Positions 1 through 7,083 are shown, counted from the first letter of the stretch. The stretch: DNA of 9,981 bases from CAZTDP01 sp964612565 (GCA_964612565.1 CAZTDP010000019.1:1-9981), one strand, 5' to 3'. Program-made: numbers and translations. Notes: generated by a model from the sequence alone, not told the origin.

Positions 1-1
1 A

Positions 2-430
2 TGGAAAGCTCTGGATACTAGCTTAAAGACTCGAAAAAACATTGATATTAAATATGACGCGACTACAAAGATGGCAACGCTTTTGGTAAACGAAAACGAA
101 ACTTATTGGGATGAAACCGCTATGTTAAACAGTGCATATGCAAGACTCGTTAAATATGGCAAATCTGCCTTTGAAATAAACGGAGTAGATCAGGTAGGTG
201 TAAACATAAGCACGAAAATGATGGATTCACATGGTAAAGAAAGCGTAGAGGAAGTAATCAGAGTAGCAATTACCAAAACAATCTACAAAGACTATAACTG
301 GGATAACATGCAATACGTCGACGATTTCTACAACAAGATGGTGGATGCGGTAAGCGTTAATTACATAAATCCTGGAATTTTTAGGAAACTGAATTTAGAT
401 AAGGTTCACCTTAACTTACTTTTGAATTGA
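2..430 (+). CDS. C-terminal part of an unrecognised protein, cut by the left edge
   Basis: The frame is open without a stop from base 2 to the TGA at 428-430, so this is probably the last ~142 codons of a longer gene. The ATG at 71 has no ribosome binding site or promoter close before it, and the codons before it (reading WKALDTSLKTRKN and on) look like ordinary protein. The visible part is mixed and soluble-looking, with a Lys/Asp/Asn-rich composition and no membrane segment or cysteine motif. A central stretch around LVKYGKSAFEINGVDQV looks like alternating strand and helix, and the last third is probably helical. I do not recognise a family and assign no function. It converges on the small gene at 487-762, with two palindromes between them. 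An independent 119-residue gene starting at 71 is the less likely alternative. Confidence 0.6.
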   Translation, partial: WKALDTSLKTRKNIDIKYDATTKMATLLVNENETYWDETAMLNSAYARLVKYGKSAFEINGVDQVGVNISTKMMDSHGKESVEEVIRVAITKTIYKDYNWDNMQYVDDFYNKMVDAVSVNYINPGIFRKLNLDKVHLNLLLN

Positions 431-438
431 GAGAACTG

Positions 439-462
439 GTGCGTAAGTATATACTTACGCAC
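439..462. repeat. Perfect 24-bp palindrome between convergent genes
   Basis: The arm GTGCGTAAGTAT is followed at once by its exact reverse complement, with no spacer and no mismatch. It starts 8 bases after the stop of the left-hand gene and lies 24 bases beyond the stop of the facing gene. As RNA it would fold into a 10-bp stem with a 4-base loop on either strand, so a bidirectional terminator is the natural reading. No T-tract follows directly on either side, which is atypical for rho-independent termination. A dimeric protein-binding site is the alternative. Confidence 0.7.
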
Positions 463-474
463 TATCTTAAGATA
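463..474. repeat. Second perfect palindrome (12 bp) abutting the first
   Basis: TATCTTAAGATA is its own reverse complement and begins at the base after the 24-bp palindrome ends. It is followed by TTTTAA. Together the two could make a tandem hairpin that ends transcription of the left gene. The second is too AT-rich to be a strong terminator alone. Confidence 0.5.
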
Positions 475-486
475 TTTTAATCAGCA

Positions 487-762
487 TCAAATCTTAAGTA
501 GATTAATGTATCTTGTTAAACCGTCGGATTTCTTTCCGTAAGTTCGGAATAACTGCATCACGTTTTTTAGTATTTCCTGTAAGTATTTCTTTTCCTCATT
601 AGTAATATCGGAATTATTGAAAAGTTTAGTTCTTAGCGATATTAATTGCTCATTGTTATCTTGTTTCATACTCAAGATATGGTCTAGGTATGTCGCTACG
701 TCAGTATTCGTAACAGTATCTTTTAAAAATAACATATCTATCTGATCTAGTTGTGTGTTCAT
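487..762 (-). CDS. Small helical protein of unknown function (91 residues)
   Basis: The frame can be extended to a GTG at 804, but I place the start at the ATG at 762 (protein begins MNTQLDQIDM). A perfect TATAAT lies exactly six bases upstream of that ATG, inside the longer reading, so the first 14 codons of the longer version are more likely promoter. This spacing predicts a leaderless mRNA. The product is rich in Asp, Asn, Gln, Lys and Leu, has no cysteine, no membrane segment and no signal peptide, and looks largely helical. The stretch ITNEEKKYLQEILKNVMQLF in the second half is strongly amphipathic. No family is recognised. It is divergent from the glycosyltransferase operon (90 bases between start codons), so it could be co-regulated with it. 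A small regulator or partner protein is possible but not shown. Confidence 0.6.
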   Translation of the reverse strand: MNTQLDQIDMLFLKDTVTNTDVATYLDHILSMKQDNNEQLISLRTKLFNNSDITNEEKKYLQEILKNVMQLFRTYGKKSDGLTRYINLLKI

Positions 763-768
763 ATGCCT

Positions 769-774
769 ATTATA
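769..774 (-). promoter_or_regulatory. -10 element (TATAAT) for the 91-residue gene, leaderless
   Basis: The minus strand reads TATAAT, then AGGCAT, then the ATG at 762. A sigma-70 type start about seven bases after the hexamer would fall on the A of the ATG, giving an mRNA without a leader. No good -35 is visible at 17 bases. Confidence 0.55.
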
Positions 775-816
775 ACGTAAGTCAGCTATATTTGTTGTAA
801 CCACGCCACTCTTACT

Positions 817-845
817 CTAACAAGATTCTTACCTTTTGGTATAAT
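817..845 (+). promoter_or_regulatory. Promoter of the plus-strand glycosyltransferase operon, leaderless
   Basis: TATAAT at 840-845 is preceded by TGG, making an extended -10, and by CTAACA at 817-822, a 4-of-6 match to TTGACA with a 17-base spacer. The ATG at 852 begins six bases after the -10, so the predicted transcription start coincides with the start codon. There is no Shine-Dalgarno sequence, and no room for one. Confidence 0.65.
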
Positions 846-851
846 ACCTCT

Positions 852-2195
852 ATGCGTATTGCGTTAATAACAGCCAGAATCGATCCTTTTATATCACCAA
901 TTGATATGGATGGTGGCTGTGTTATGGTGCGTAACTATATAAAATCCCTATATGATTTTGGACATGATATTCATGTTTTTACTAGACTTGTAGAAGAATC
1001 TCCCATTAATAGTGAGCAGTTAAACACTAAAGCACGTATGCAAAAACAAGCAGGTGTTGGTAAGGTCAAAGTAAACTCCCGACTTACTGTTTATCGATTA
1101 CCCTATACGTCCTTAAACTCAGAGGAGAAAGTATGGGAAAAACAACTTCAGGAGTCTTCATCGTTTCTAAGCAATGTGAAGGTTTATCTTGATGCACAAA
1201 GTTTCGATGTATACCACTATTTTCATTTGCTATCTATAGCTGGATGGTACTTGCTTGATTCTGAAATTCCATTTATTGAAAAGACAACTTTTAGTCCTTT
1301 ATTCTTGAGCATTGGACGGCAATTTGAATACCTGCCCGATGCGAGAATTGATATGGAAAGAAAAATCTTGGAAAGAGTACCTGCTGTAAGTGGCCAATCA
1401 AATGGTGAACTTAAAACTATACGTAAATCATACGGAATAGAAGATGAGAAGTTAGTAAAGGTACCTTTGGGGGTTGATACGAGTATTTTTTACCCTAAAG
1501 AGGAATTCGATTCTGTAACAACTAATAAAAAGGTAATTTTGATAAGCCCCAATTCAATAAAACCTCAAAAAAGACAGTTGGAAGTAATTAATATTGCTGG
1601 GGAACTCAGAAATCGTGGACATAATGCTTTAACAATAGTAATGGGCAGAATAAAAGATCCTGACTATTACGCACAAATTCAAAAACGTATTGAGGAACTT
1701 AATCTAAGTCAGGCTTCTAGGGAGGATATTCCAACAAGATCAGAGTTATTAGCACTAAACTCGGATATATTATTTTTACCGGGTAAAAAAGAAAAGGAGC
1801 TTTCTGACTTATTACGAACAGCTGATATAGCCGTTTTTCCCTCCACAGATGAAGGTTTTGGTTTGTTAAATCTAGATTGTATGGCATGTGGAACTTTAAC
1901 TGTGTGCTCTAATCTAAAAGAATATGGTGACTATCTTATTCCAGGAGAAAATGCCGTTGCAGTCGATGTTGAAAGAGGAATAAATGGTTTCATAGAAGAA
2001 CTGGATGGTTTACTTAAAAATAAAGAAAAGATCGTGAAAATGTCGAAAATTGCGGTGAACAGTTCTCAGAATTTCTCGTGGGATAAACTTATAAAAAAAC
2101 AACTGTTTGTTTATAACACCTTGTTTAATAATGAACCTGTTAATTACACAAAATTTCATACTTCAAATTGGGTAAATTTGAATGAGCAGGATTAG
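852..2195 (+). CDS. GT4-like (GT-B fold) glycosyltransferase
   Basis: Probable cytoplasmic retaining glycosyltransferase moving a sugar from a nucleotide-sugar donor to an unknown acceptor; 447 residues, a normal length for the family. The N-terminal Rossmann domain opens with MRIALITARIDPF and a Gly-Gly turn at 21-22 (acceptor side). The linker carries VPLGVDTSIFYP (204-215), the typical GT4 entry to the second domain. The donor domain has KPQKRQLEVI (237-246), where the phosphate-binding basic residues usually sit, and EGFGLLNLD (334-342) at the position of the family E-x7-E motif, but with Asp342 in place of the second Glu. There is no signal peptide. The start is fixed by the promoter six bases upstream. 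It is first in an operon, with only five bases to the next gene. Family assignment is firm; donor and acceptor are unknown. Confidence 0.85.
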   Translation: MRIALITARIDPFISPIDMDGGCVMVRNYIKSLYDFGHDIHVFTRLVEESPINSEQLNTKARMQKQAGVGKVKVNSRLTVYRLPYTSLNSEEKVWEKQLQESSSFLSNVKVYLDAQSFDVYHYFHLLSIAGWYLLDSEIPFIEKTTFSPLFLSIGRQFEYLPDARIDMERKILERVPAVSGQSNGELKTIRKSYGIEDEKLVKVPLGVDTSIFYPKEEFDSVTTNKKVILISPNSIKPQKRQLEVINIAGELRNRGHNALTIVMGRIKDPDYYAQIQKRIEELNLSQASREDIPTRSELLALNSDILFLPGKKEKELSDLLRTADIAVFPSTDEGFGLLNLDCMACGTLTVCSNLKEYGDYLIPGENAVAVDVERGINGFIEELDGLLKNKEKIVKMSKIAVNSSQNFSWDKLIKKQLFVYNTLFNNEPVNYTKFHTSNWVNLNEQD

Positions 2196-2200
2196 TTACT

Positions 2201-3067
2201 ATGAGAAAAGTAGTCAAAACAGACGCTGAACTAATTTTTGACACTGACAAGGTGTATAAACGGTTTACCACGTCCTCTGTAGATACAAACGTATTAAACG
2301 ATCTAATTAGACTAGATAAACAGGCAAATCCAATTCCACATTTTTTGGGAATTTTACCTTATTTGGATACACCTTTTTGTAGTGAGTCTCTACCCGATGA
2401 TACTCAAATATTAGTAATGGCTTATTTGCCTGAGCAGAACTTTCTAACAAAAATTACTGAAAGGGGTGAGTTGACAGATACGATCTTGCAAAAAATGGCG
2501 CACGCCCTCTATAGCTTTCACTCAAAAATGACCATTGTTTCAGAATCTTTTGGAGGAAATTATCTTCCAAATAGATTTACAAAAGATAGGGAGTTAGTTG
2601 CAGACAAAGTAATATTGAATGCTGATGTAGCTTCATATTACAAAGGATTTACGAAAACACTTGATAGTAGCGTAGAAATTATCCAAAAAAGGTATCAAAA
2701 TAACCGCTTAGTTGAAGGACATGGGGACTTGAATTTGGATCATATACATCTACAAAAAGACACTCTTACGTTTATAGACTTTTCACACAATACAAAATAT
2801 AGATTTGATGACGTTTCCCGAGATATCGCGGGCATTTATCTACATTTTATAGAACTTGGAAAAAAAGATTTTGCAACTGCTTTTCTGAATGAGTATCGTA
2901 AGCTTAGTAACGACGCCGATCTTAATTTAATGGTAAATCTTCAAGTTGCTAAAAAGGTGTTAGTTAAGTATTTCATATACATAGGTGGATTTGATCCTAA
3001 ACACTACGATGAAAAGATGCTTCAATCTGTTATTAACACTATAATCGACTTAGGAAACGTATACTAA
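2201..3067 (+). CDS. APH/COG2187-like small-molecule kinase
   Basis: Predicted ATP-dependent phosphotransferase of the aminoglycoside phosphotransferase/choline kinase superfamily, 288 residues, cytoplasmic. The catalytic loop is HGDLNLDH (174-181), with Asp176 as presumed base and Asn178 and the metal-binding region following. FIDF (191-194) carries the DFG-like Asp193. The following KYRFDDVSRDIA (199-210) matches the conserved segment after the metal site in COG2187-type proteins (typically an Arg-Tyr-x-Asp-Val run). A FHSK element (106-109) and a KYFIYIGG element (256-263) recur in the second kinase of this window (minus strand, ending near 4100). Family members phosphorylate hydroxyls of sugars, aminoglycosides or amino alcohols. 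Being between two glycosyltransferases favours a sugar or glycan substrate over antibiotic resistance, but this is inference. It starts five bases after the previous stop, without a clear Shine-Dalgarno. Confidence 0.8.
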   Translation: MRKVVKTDAELIFDTDKVYKRFTTSSVDTNVLNDLIRLDKQANPIPHFLGILPYLDTPFCSESLPDDTQILVMAYLPEQNFLTKITERGELTDTILQKMAHALYSFHSKMTIVSESFGGNYLPNRFTKDRELVADKVILNADVASYYKGFTKTLDSSVEIIQKRYQNNRLVEGHGDLNLDHIHLQKDTLTFIDFSHNTKYRFDDVSRDIAGIYLHFIELGKKDFATAFLNEYRKLSNDADLNLMVNLQVAKKVLVKYFIYIGGFDPKHYDEKMLQSVINTIIDLGNVY

Positions 3068-3070
3068 ACT

Positions 3071-4120
3071 ATGCATATTTTAGAAATATCATCTTTACAG
3101 GAATTAACACCACCAGAGGGTTATGGAGGTACAGAAAGATTTGTTCACTGGCTTTCAGAAGCTTTTGTAGAAAATGGTAACCAGGTTAGTGTAGTCTGCA
3201 AACAGGGATCCAAAGGTGGTACCTACCAAACAGTTTTCACAGAGCAAGAGAAACTGACAGAGACTGTCGCGGACTATATAAAAAACAATGCTGTAGATAT
3301 TGTTCACCTAAATATTAAAGATAAATCCTTACTGAACTATTTGAAAACAACAAAGACTGATGTAGTTATAACTCTTCACAATAATTTTAGGCGAACAAGT
3401 AGTTGGGTGGATTTAATAAAAGAAAACAATTCAAATTTTTACTTTACAACTATTAGTGAAAACTTAAAAAAGCGAGTTTTAGAAGCCCTAGAATTTAATT
3501 CTGTAGCAATACCCACAAATGGAATTACTAATTTTGGGTTTGGGATGCCTATTACGAAAATAGTTAATAACGAAGATCCGAAATATTACTTATATCTTGG
3601 AGTAATTGCTAGATATAAAGGGGTTCTAGATATAGTAAAAGCTTTTTCTAATACAACCAAACAATTACTATTAGTTGGACCCTGCAACGACCCAAAGGAG
3701 AACGAGTACTTCAAGGAAGTATTAGAATGTACAAAACGTTATACAAATATTAAGTATTATGGTGCTACAAAAGATAATTCCGAAAAAGTGAATCTTATTA
3801 AAAGGGCAAAAGCTTTGATAGTGGCTACTGGATACGATCCGCTAGAAAGTGATTGCCACGAAGCCTTTGGACTTGTAATGCTTGAGGCAAATAATTTGGG
3901 TGTGCCCGTTATTGGTTTCGCAAAAGGTAATATAGAGGATTACATAGTAAACGGTGTTAATGGATATAAGTTTCAAGATATCAACCAGTTGTCTGACTTA
4001 GCTGATAAAGCTGAACATGGTGACCTTAGAGAAAAGTGCATTGCTACTGCTGAAAAATATGATATCAATAAAATTGCTACACAATATCTTAATTTCTTTA
4101 CAAATATTCTTCGACAATAG
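3071..4120 (+). CDS. GT4-like (GT-B fold) glycosyltransferase
   Basis: Second glycosyltransferase of the operon, 349 residues, beginning three bases after the kinase stop. The N-terminal domain has PPEGYGGTER (14-23), the Gly-rich acceptor-side loop common in GT4 enzymes. A short linker leads to the donor domain at about 172, with YLGVIARYKG (175-184) supplying the Arg181/Lys183 phosphate-binding pair. EAFGLVMLE (264-272) is an intact E-x7-E motif, and NGVNGYKF follows at 294-301 as in many family members. No signal peptide or membrane helix is present. Its acceptor loop resembles the glycosyltransferase half of the NUDIX fusion protein on the opposite strand (PPKLYGGRER), so the two may be distant paralogues. 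Its 3' end probably overlaps that of the facing kinase gene by 23 bases once the frameshift there is repaired. Family is firm; substrates are unknown. Confidence 0.85.
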   Translation: MHILEISSLQELTPPEGYGGTERFVHWLSEAFVENGNQVSVVCKQGSKGGTYQTVFTEQEKLTETVADYIKNNAVDIVHLNIKDKSLLNYLKTTKTDVVITLHNNFRRTSSWVDLIKENNSNFYFTTISENLKKRVLEALEFNSVAIPTNGITNFGFGMPITKIVNNEDPKYYLYLGVIARYKGVLDIVKAFSNTTKQLLLVGPCNDPKENEYFKEVLECTKRYTNIKYYGATKDNSEKVNLIKRAKALIVATGYDPLESDCHEAFGLVMLEANNLGVPVIGFAKGNIEDYIVNGVNGYKFQDINQLSDLADKAEHGDLREKCIATAEKYDINKIATQYLNFFTNILRQ

Positions 4121-4169
4121 TATTAAGCATATTCACGCTATTAGTTAATTTATCCTTATCATGATGCCC
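4098..4169 (-). other. Out-of-frame C-terminal tail of the kinase gene
   Basis: On the minus strand, reading the GGG at 4167-4169 as a codon gives GHHDKDKLTNSVNMLNTIVE then EYL and a TAA at 4098. This aligns with the paralogue's KHYDEKMLQSVINTIIDLG at the same place. A single missing G in the G-run GTGGG would explain the shift. Restored, the kinase would have 284 residues against 288 in the paralogue. The cause is a real indel or a sequencing/assembly error. Confidence 0.75.
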
Positions 4170-4951
4170 ACATTGTACCCACCAGAATAGACAAAATATT
4201 TCATTAATAATCGTTTAGCTACTTGTAATATTACAAGTTTTCTAATTAATTCATCAGACGTATATGCGGATAGCAATAAATTACCTAGCTCTTTAAAACC
4301 GTGCTGATACAAATCGATGAAAAGTGTAGCGATATCTCTAGTCGGATCATCAGTTCGATATTTTTTTCTTAAGTAAAAGTCGATTAAACAAAAGTTATCG
4401 CCTTCTTTAAAAAGATGTTCTAAGTTTACGTCACCATGAATTTGTTTTATGTAACCCTTATTTGCTCTCTCAATTATAAAGTCCCTAAAACTATTAAGTT
4501 CCTTGTCTATCTTTTCTAATATAGAGACGATGTTCTCATGCATATGTGGTAAGGTTCTAATACGAACGATATCTTCCTTCATACGACTGTATAAATAGTC
4601 GCTAGTGTGTTTATTTTCAGTTGGACACTTAGAATGAAAAACATTTAGATAGGTACCTAATGGCTTTATTAATTGGTCTAATTTATTTGTTTGATTAAGA
4701 CAATCATCCTCATTTAATTTTCTCATAACCATAACTGGAGCGTTTGTTGTATTAGGCCAAAGATCCTCATATTCTTTTGAAGTTTGCATTCCTAAAATAA
4801 TAGGCTTTATGTTTGCTAAAGAGTCTAATAGGGGAATGTCAGTAAGGTCATCTTTCGTAACTTTGCCGTCTAAAATAAGCTTATAAACCTTATCTTTAGT
4901 AAAGACAATATCGACATCATCTTTGGTAATTCTTTTTAATATTTCCTGCAT
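4145..4951 (-). CDS. APH/COG2187-like kinase, 3' end probably frameshifted
   Basis: Paralogue of the kinase at 2201-3067, 268 residues as it reads. HGDVNLEH (172-179) gives the catalytic Asp174, LIDF (189-192) the metal-binding Asp191, and KYRTDDPTRDIA (197-208) the conserved following segment. The pair also share DKVYK near the start, FHSK in the middle and LQVAK then KYF-Y-GG near the end. The predicted role is ATP-dependent phosphorylation of a small hydroxylated substrate, probably a sugar. The start ATG shares one base with the stop of the NUDIX-glycosyltransferase gene (TAATG), so translation is likely coupled. The C-terminus breaks off at GGYNV followed by an unrelated GIMIRIN, about 20 residues earlier than in the paralogue. 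The missing tail is found in another frame at 4098-4169. The core catalytic domain is intact, so the protein may still be active. Confidence 0.8.
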   Translation of the reverse strand: MQEILKRITKDDVDIVFTKDKVYKLILDGKVTKDDLTDIPLLDSLANIKPIILGMQTSKEYEDLWPNTTNAPVMVMRKLNEDDCLNQTNKLDQLIKPLGTYLNVFHSKCPTENKHTSDYLYSRMKEDIVRIRTLPHMHENIVSILEKIDKELNSFRDFIIERANKGYIKQIHGDVNLEHLFKEGDNFCLIDFYLRKKYRTDDPTRDIATLFIDLYQHGFKELGNLLLSAYTSDELIRKLVILQVAKRLLMKYFVYSGGYNVGIMIRIN

Positions 4952-6351
4952 TATCTAGGGTAATATTTACTAAAAATACGTTTCTTATCAAACTGTAAAA
5001 CACTATTTCTGTTTTGTTCTTCGTTAAATTGTTTTGGTGATGCTGTATGGTTAATTGAATTATTCTTATTACAGTAGGAAAGATGTCCTCCTCTTTCAAA
5101 CTGAGTAATCACTGTACAACCACAAGCTAGTGCTTCAAGTGGTGCCAATCCAAAAGGTTCTGTCCATTCGGGTTTTTCTAATCCAGCAAGGAAAATAAAG
5201 TATTTGTAGTCGTTTAGTACCTTAACTTTTTCTTGATCCCCTATTTCTCCCATTAATCTAGCCTTAGGATAGTCTTTCACTGCTTTCAGAAACATATCTC
5301 CATACTCTTTTTCATTCACACTAAAAATCAATGGACCGTAAAAATCTATTCCTAAATCGTATTTCTTTGCATATTCCAAGCAGGCTAGTGGGGATTTATG
5401 TTGTCCGATAGCTCCTATATATACGATATCTTTATCTCTATTGGTTTTATTTAGTGAGTATAAAGAAAAATCTATGCAGTTAGGTTTTATTTCATACCCA
5501 ATACCTAAATTATTGAAATATTGTGTCTGCTGATCCTCTGATAAAACAAAACATTCGCATCTTTTCAAATCCTTCAAATATGATAATTTTTCAGAATAAT
5601 TATTTTCTAATATTACAAATACACGTCTCCCACATTTATCGAGTCTTTGGATCAAATCTTTCCCATAAGTATATGTGATGATCAGTCTGTAGTCTCCTAA
5701 ATCAATATCCGCTAAATCTTCCAGACTAAAAGTGTGGTAATCAGAACCAACTTTTGATGCTATATCCACTTCATAACCTAGATCCTTATAGTACTCGTAC
5801 GCTAATGCAGCCATACGTTCTCTACCACCATATAACTTTGGTGGGACGCAAATTGAATCAGGTGCTATTATCAATACTTTTTTACTTAGGGATTTTATAT
5901 TTGTATCAAAAAAAGCAGGTATTTCTTTGTTTTCCAAATACTTTAATAGAGCGTTTTTGGATTCTACAGGTGTGATATTTAAGTCTTTTAACTGTGTAAC
6001 ATCTGCCCACATTGGAAAATATTGCTCATTTTCGTTCATGTGTTCTTTTTCAGGGCCACCTAGCTCTAATTCGCCCGAGATATAGTTACATGAAAATACA
6101 AAATTTAAACGGGATTCCGTATCCAAATAGTAAATTAAGCGGTCTACAACAGCTTCTACATTAAATTCTTCTTTTATTTCACGCTTACAGGTTTCTTCTA
6201 GTGTTTCGCCATCTTCCCAATGTCCACCGGGAAGGGTATAGAAGACTTCTCCTTTAAGTACTTGCTTCATAAGAAGAAGTCTTCCATTGTCTATTACAAC
6301 ACCCGTTGACCTGAAACCGCGAGGTCTGTTTTTTAGAATAACTTTTTTCAT
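4951..6351 (-). CDS. NUDIX hydrolase fused to a GT-B glycosyltransferase
   Basis: A two-domain protein of 466 residues. The N-terminal ~140 residues form a NUDIX domain: the box runs from Gly43 through Glu49 to REIKEEFNV (57-65), fitting Gx5Ex7REUxEExGU except that Asn64 stands for the last Gly. The metal-binding Glu residues (58, 61, 62) are present. NUDIX enzymes cleave nucleoside diphosphates linked to another group, including nucleotide sugars. From about 157 a GT4-like domain starts with KKVLIIAPDSICVPPKLYGG, and EPFGLAPLE (398-406) is an intact E-x7-E motif. YIGAIGQHKSP (311-321) sits where the Arg/Lys donor-phosphate pair usually lies, but the Arg is missing. The start lies one base after the stop of the upstream gene, so the two are likely translationally coupled. 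Having both domains in one chain suggests linked use or control of a nucleotide-sugar pool (inference). Confidence 0.85.
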   Translation of the reverse strand: MKKVILKNRPRGFRSTGVVIDNGRLLLMKQVLKGEVFYTLPGGHWEDGETLEETCKREIKEEFNVEAVVDRLIYYLDTESRLNFVFSCNYISGELELGGPEKEHMNENEQYFPMWADVTQLKDLNITPVESKNALLKYLENKEIPAFFDTNIKSLSKKVLIIAPDSICVPPKLYGGRERMAALAYEYYKDLGYEVDIASKVGSDYHTFSLEDLADIDLGDYRLIITYTYGKDLIQRLDKCGRRVFVILENNYSEKLSYLKDLKRCECFVLSEDQQTQYFNNLGIGYEIKPNCIDFSLYSLNKTNRDKDIVYIGAIGQHKSPLACLEYAKKYDLGIDFYGPLIFSVNEKEYGDMFLKAVKDYPKARLMGEIGDQEKVKVLNDYKYFIFLAGLEKPEWTEPFGLAPLEALACGCTVITQFERGGHLSYCNKNNSINHTASPKQFNEEQNRNSVLQFDKKRIFSKYYPR

Positions 6352-6352
6352 A

Positions 6353-7048
6353 CTAAATCATCCGTTGAGCAAACAGTAAACCGTGACTTTCCAGCTCAGC
6401 TATGCTCTCAGGACTATGTACAAGGTTATCACGTACAGTGCCTTTTTTAAAGGGAATGTAGGTCTTAGCTGCATACCTAAATACCCTTTTCAGATACGCA
6501 ACTTGGCGCATCAGGATTTCCTCACTGACTTTGTGATTCTTTACAGTGAGTACTGTATATAACCCTGAGTTATTCCTGCGAACTCCCTCGAGGAATGAAA
6601 CTTGGTCAGGTGCCGTTTTTCTTGGTTCATCAAAGAAACCTACGAAGTCAGGATACACGATTTCAAAGAATACTTGATCGTCGTGTGCTACCTTGGCTAC
6701 AGCTTTTTCATGCTGAGTTACTCCGTAGCTTTGAAGGTATGCGATGAATACACCACCAAGAATAGTGCATCCATATTTCCACGCCATCCCTTCCGCATCT
6801 CGTAACGATACTGTTCCATAGCGAACAGGTGGGCAATGTACAGGATATTTGGAATCCACAGAGTTGGTTCCTGTAACAGTGCCAGGTATGAAATTGTTCA
6901 AGAAAACCAGCATTTCAGAGATCGTGCTCTTGCTGGGCTCAAACATACCATCCCTGATGCGATAAATGCTTAAACCGCAACGCTCTGCAGCGTAGGGCTT
7001 AAGCACAACAAATGGTGCCTTTCCGCTTGCCAGCGTTTTTCGGTTCAT
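6353..7048 (-). CDS. Protein of unknown function (231 residues), first in the minus operon
   Basis: I do not recognise a family. The product is soluble-looking, without a signal peptide. It has a hydrophobic stretch around YGCTILGGVFIAYLQSYG (92-109) that is probably a buried helix, and a basic C-terminal third (VKNHKVSEEILMRQVAYLKR and after). It has a conventional start: AAGGAG at 7055-7060 lies six bases before the ATG, and a TATAAT is found about 30 bases upstream, unlike the leaderless genes nearby. GC is higher than in its neighbours: two sampled 60-base lines (6361-6420, 6781-6840) are about 47% and 52% GC, against about 23% for 5461-5520 in the next gene. It therefore looks older or from another source than the genes downstream. 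It is followed after one base by the NUDIX-glycosyltransferase gene. Confidence 0.7.
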   Translation of the reverse strand: MNRKTLASGKAPFVVLKPYAAERCGLSIYRIRDGMFEPSKSTISEMLVFLNNFIPGTVTGTNSVDSKYPVHCPPVRYGTVSLRDAEGMAWKYGCTILGGVFIAYLQSYGVTQHEKAVAKVAHDDQVFFEIVYPDFVGFFDEPRKTAPDQVSFLEGVRRNNSGLYTVLTVKNHKVSEEILMRQVAYLKRVFRYAAKTYIPFKKGTVRDNLVHSPESIAELESHGLLFAQRMI

Positions 7049-7054
7049 TTTTCT

Positions 7055-7060
7055 CTCCTT
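7055..7060 (-). promoter_or_regulatory. Strong Shine-Dalgarno (AAGGAG) of the 231-residue gene
   Basis: AAGGAG lies six bases from the ATG at 7048. It is the only textbook ribosome binding site in the window. It fixes the start and contrasts with the leaderless starts elsewhere. Confidence 0.75.
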
Positions 7061-7077
7061 AGCTTAGATTTGGCGTC

Positions 7078-7083
7078 ATTATA
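7078..7083 (-). promoter_or_regulatory. Extended -10 of the minus-strand operon
   Basis: The minus strand reads TGC then TATAAT, an extended -10. Transcription would begin near 7071, giving a leader of about 22 bases that contains the Shine-Dalgarno. No convincing -35 is visible. It is divergent from the recombinase. Confidence 0.6.

Noticed and set aside
71..430. A complete 119-residue gene starting at ATG 71
   Set aside because: The frame stays open to the window edge and no ribosome binding site or promoter precedes the ATG, so a gene entering from the left is more likely.
428..540. Use of an alternative genetic code (TGA read as glycine)
   Set aside because: TGA ends two genes at sensible places and the long frames contain no internal TGA, so the standard code fits.
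763..804. Longer version of the small minus-strand gene starting at GTG 804
   Set aside because: A perfect -10 hexamer lies inside this extension, six bases before the ATG at 762, so the extension is better read as promoter.
2201..3067. Aminoglycoside resistance gene
   Set aside because: The motifs show the superfamily only; the context of glycosyltransferases and a paralogue points to a sugar-type substrate, and nothing in the sequence indicates resistance.
4917..5099. Minus-strand 60-residue frame at the kinase/NUDIX-glycosyltransferase junction
   Set aside because: It is out of frame with both well-supported genes and lies across their overlap; no protein features.
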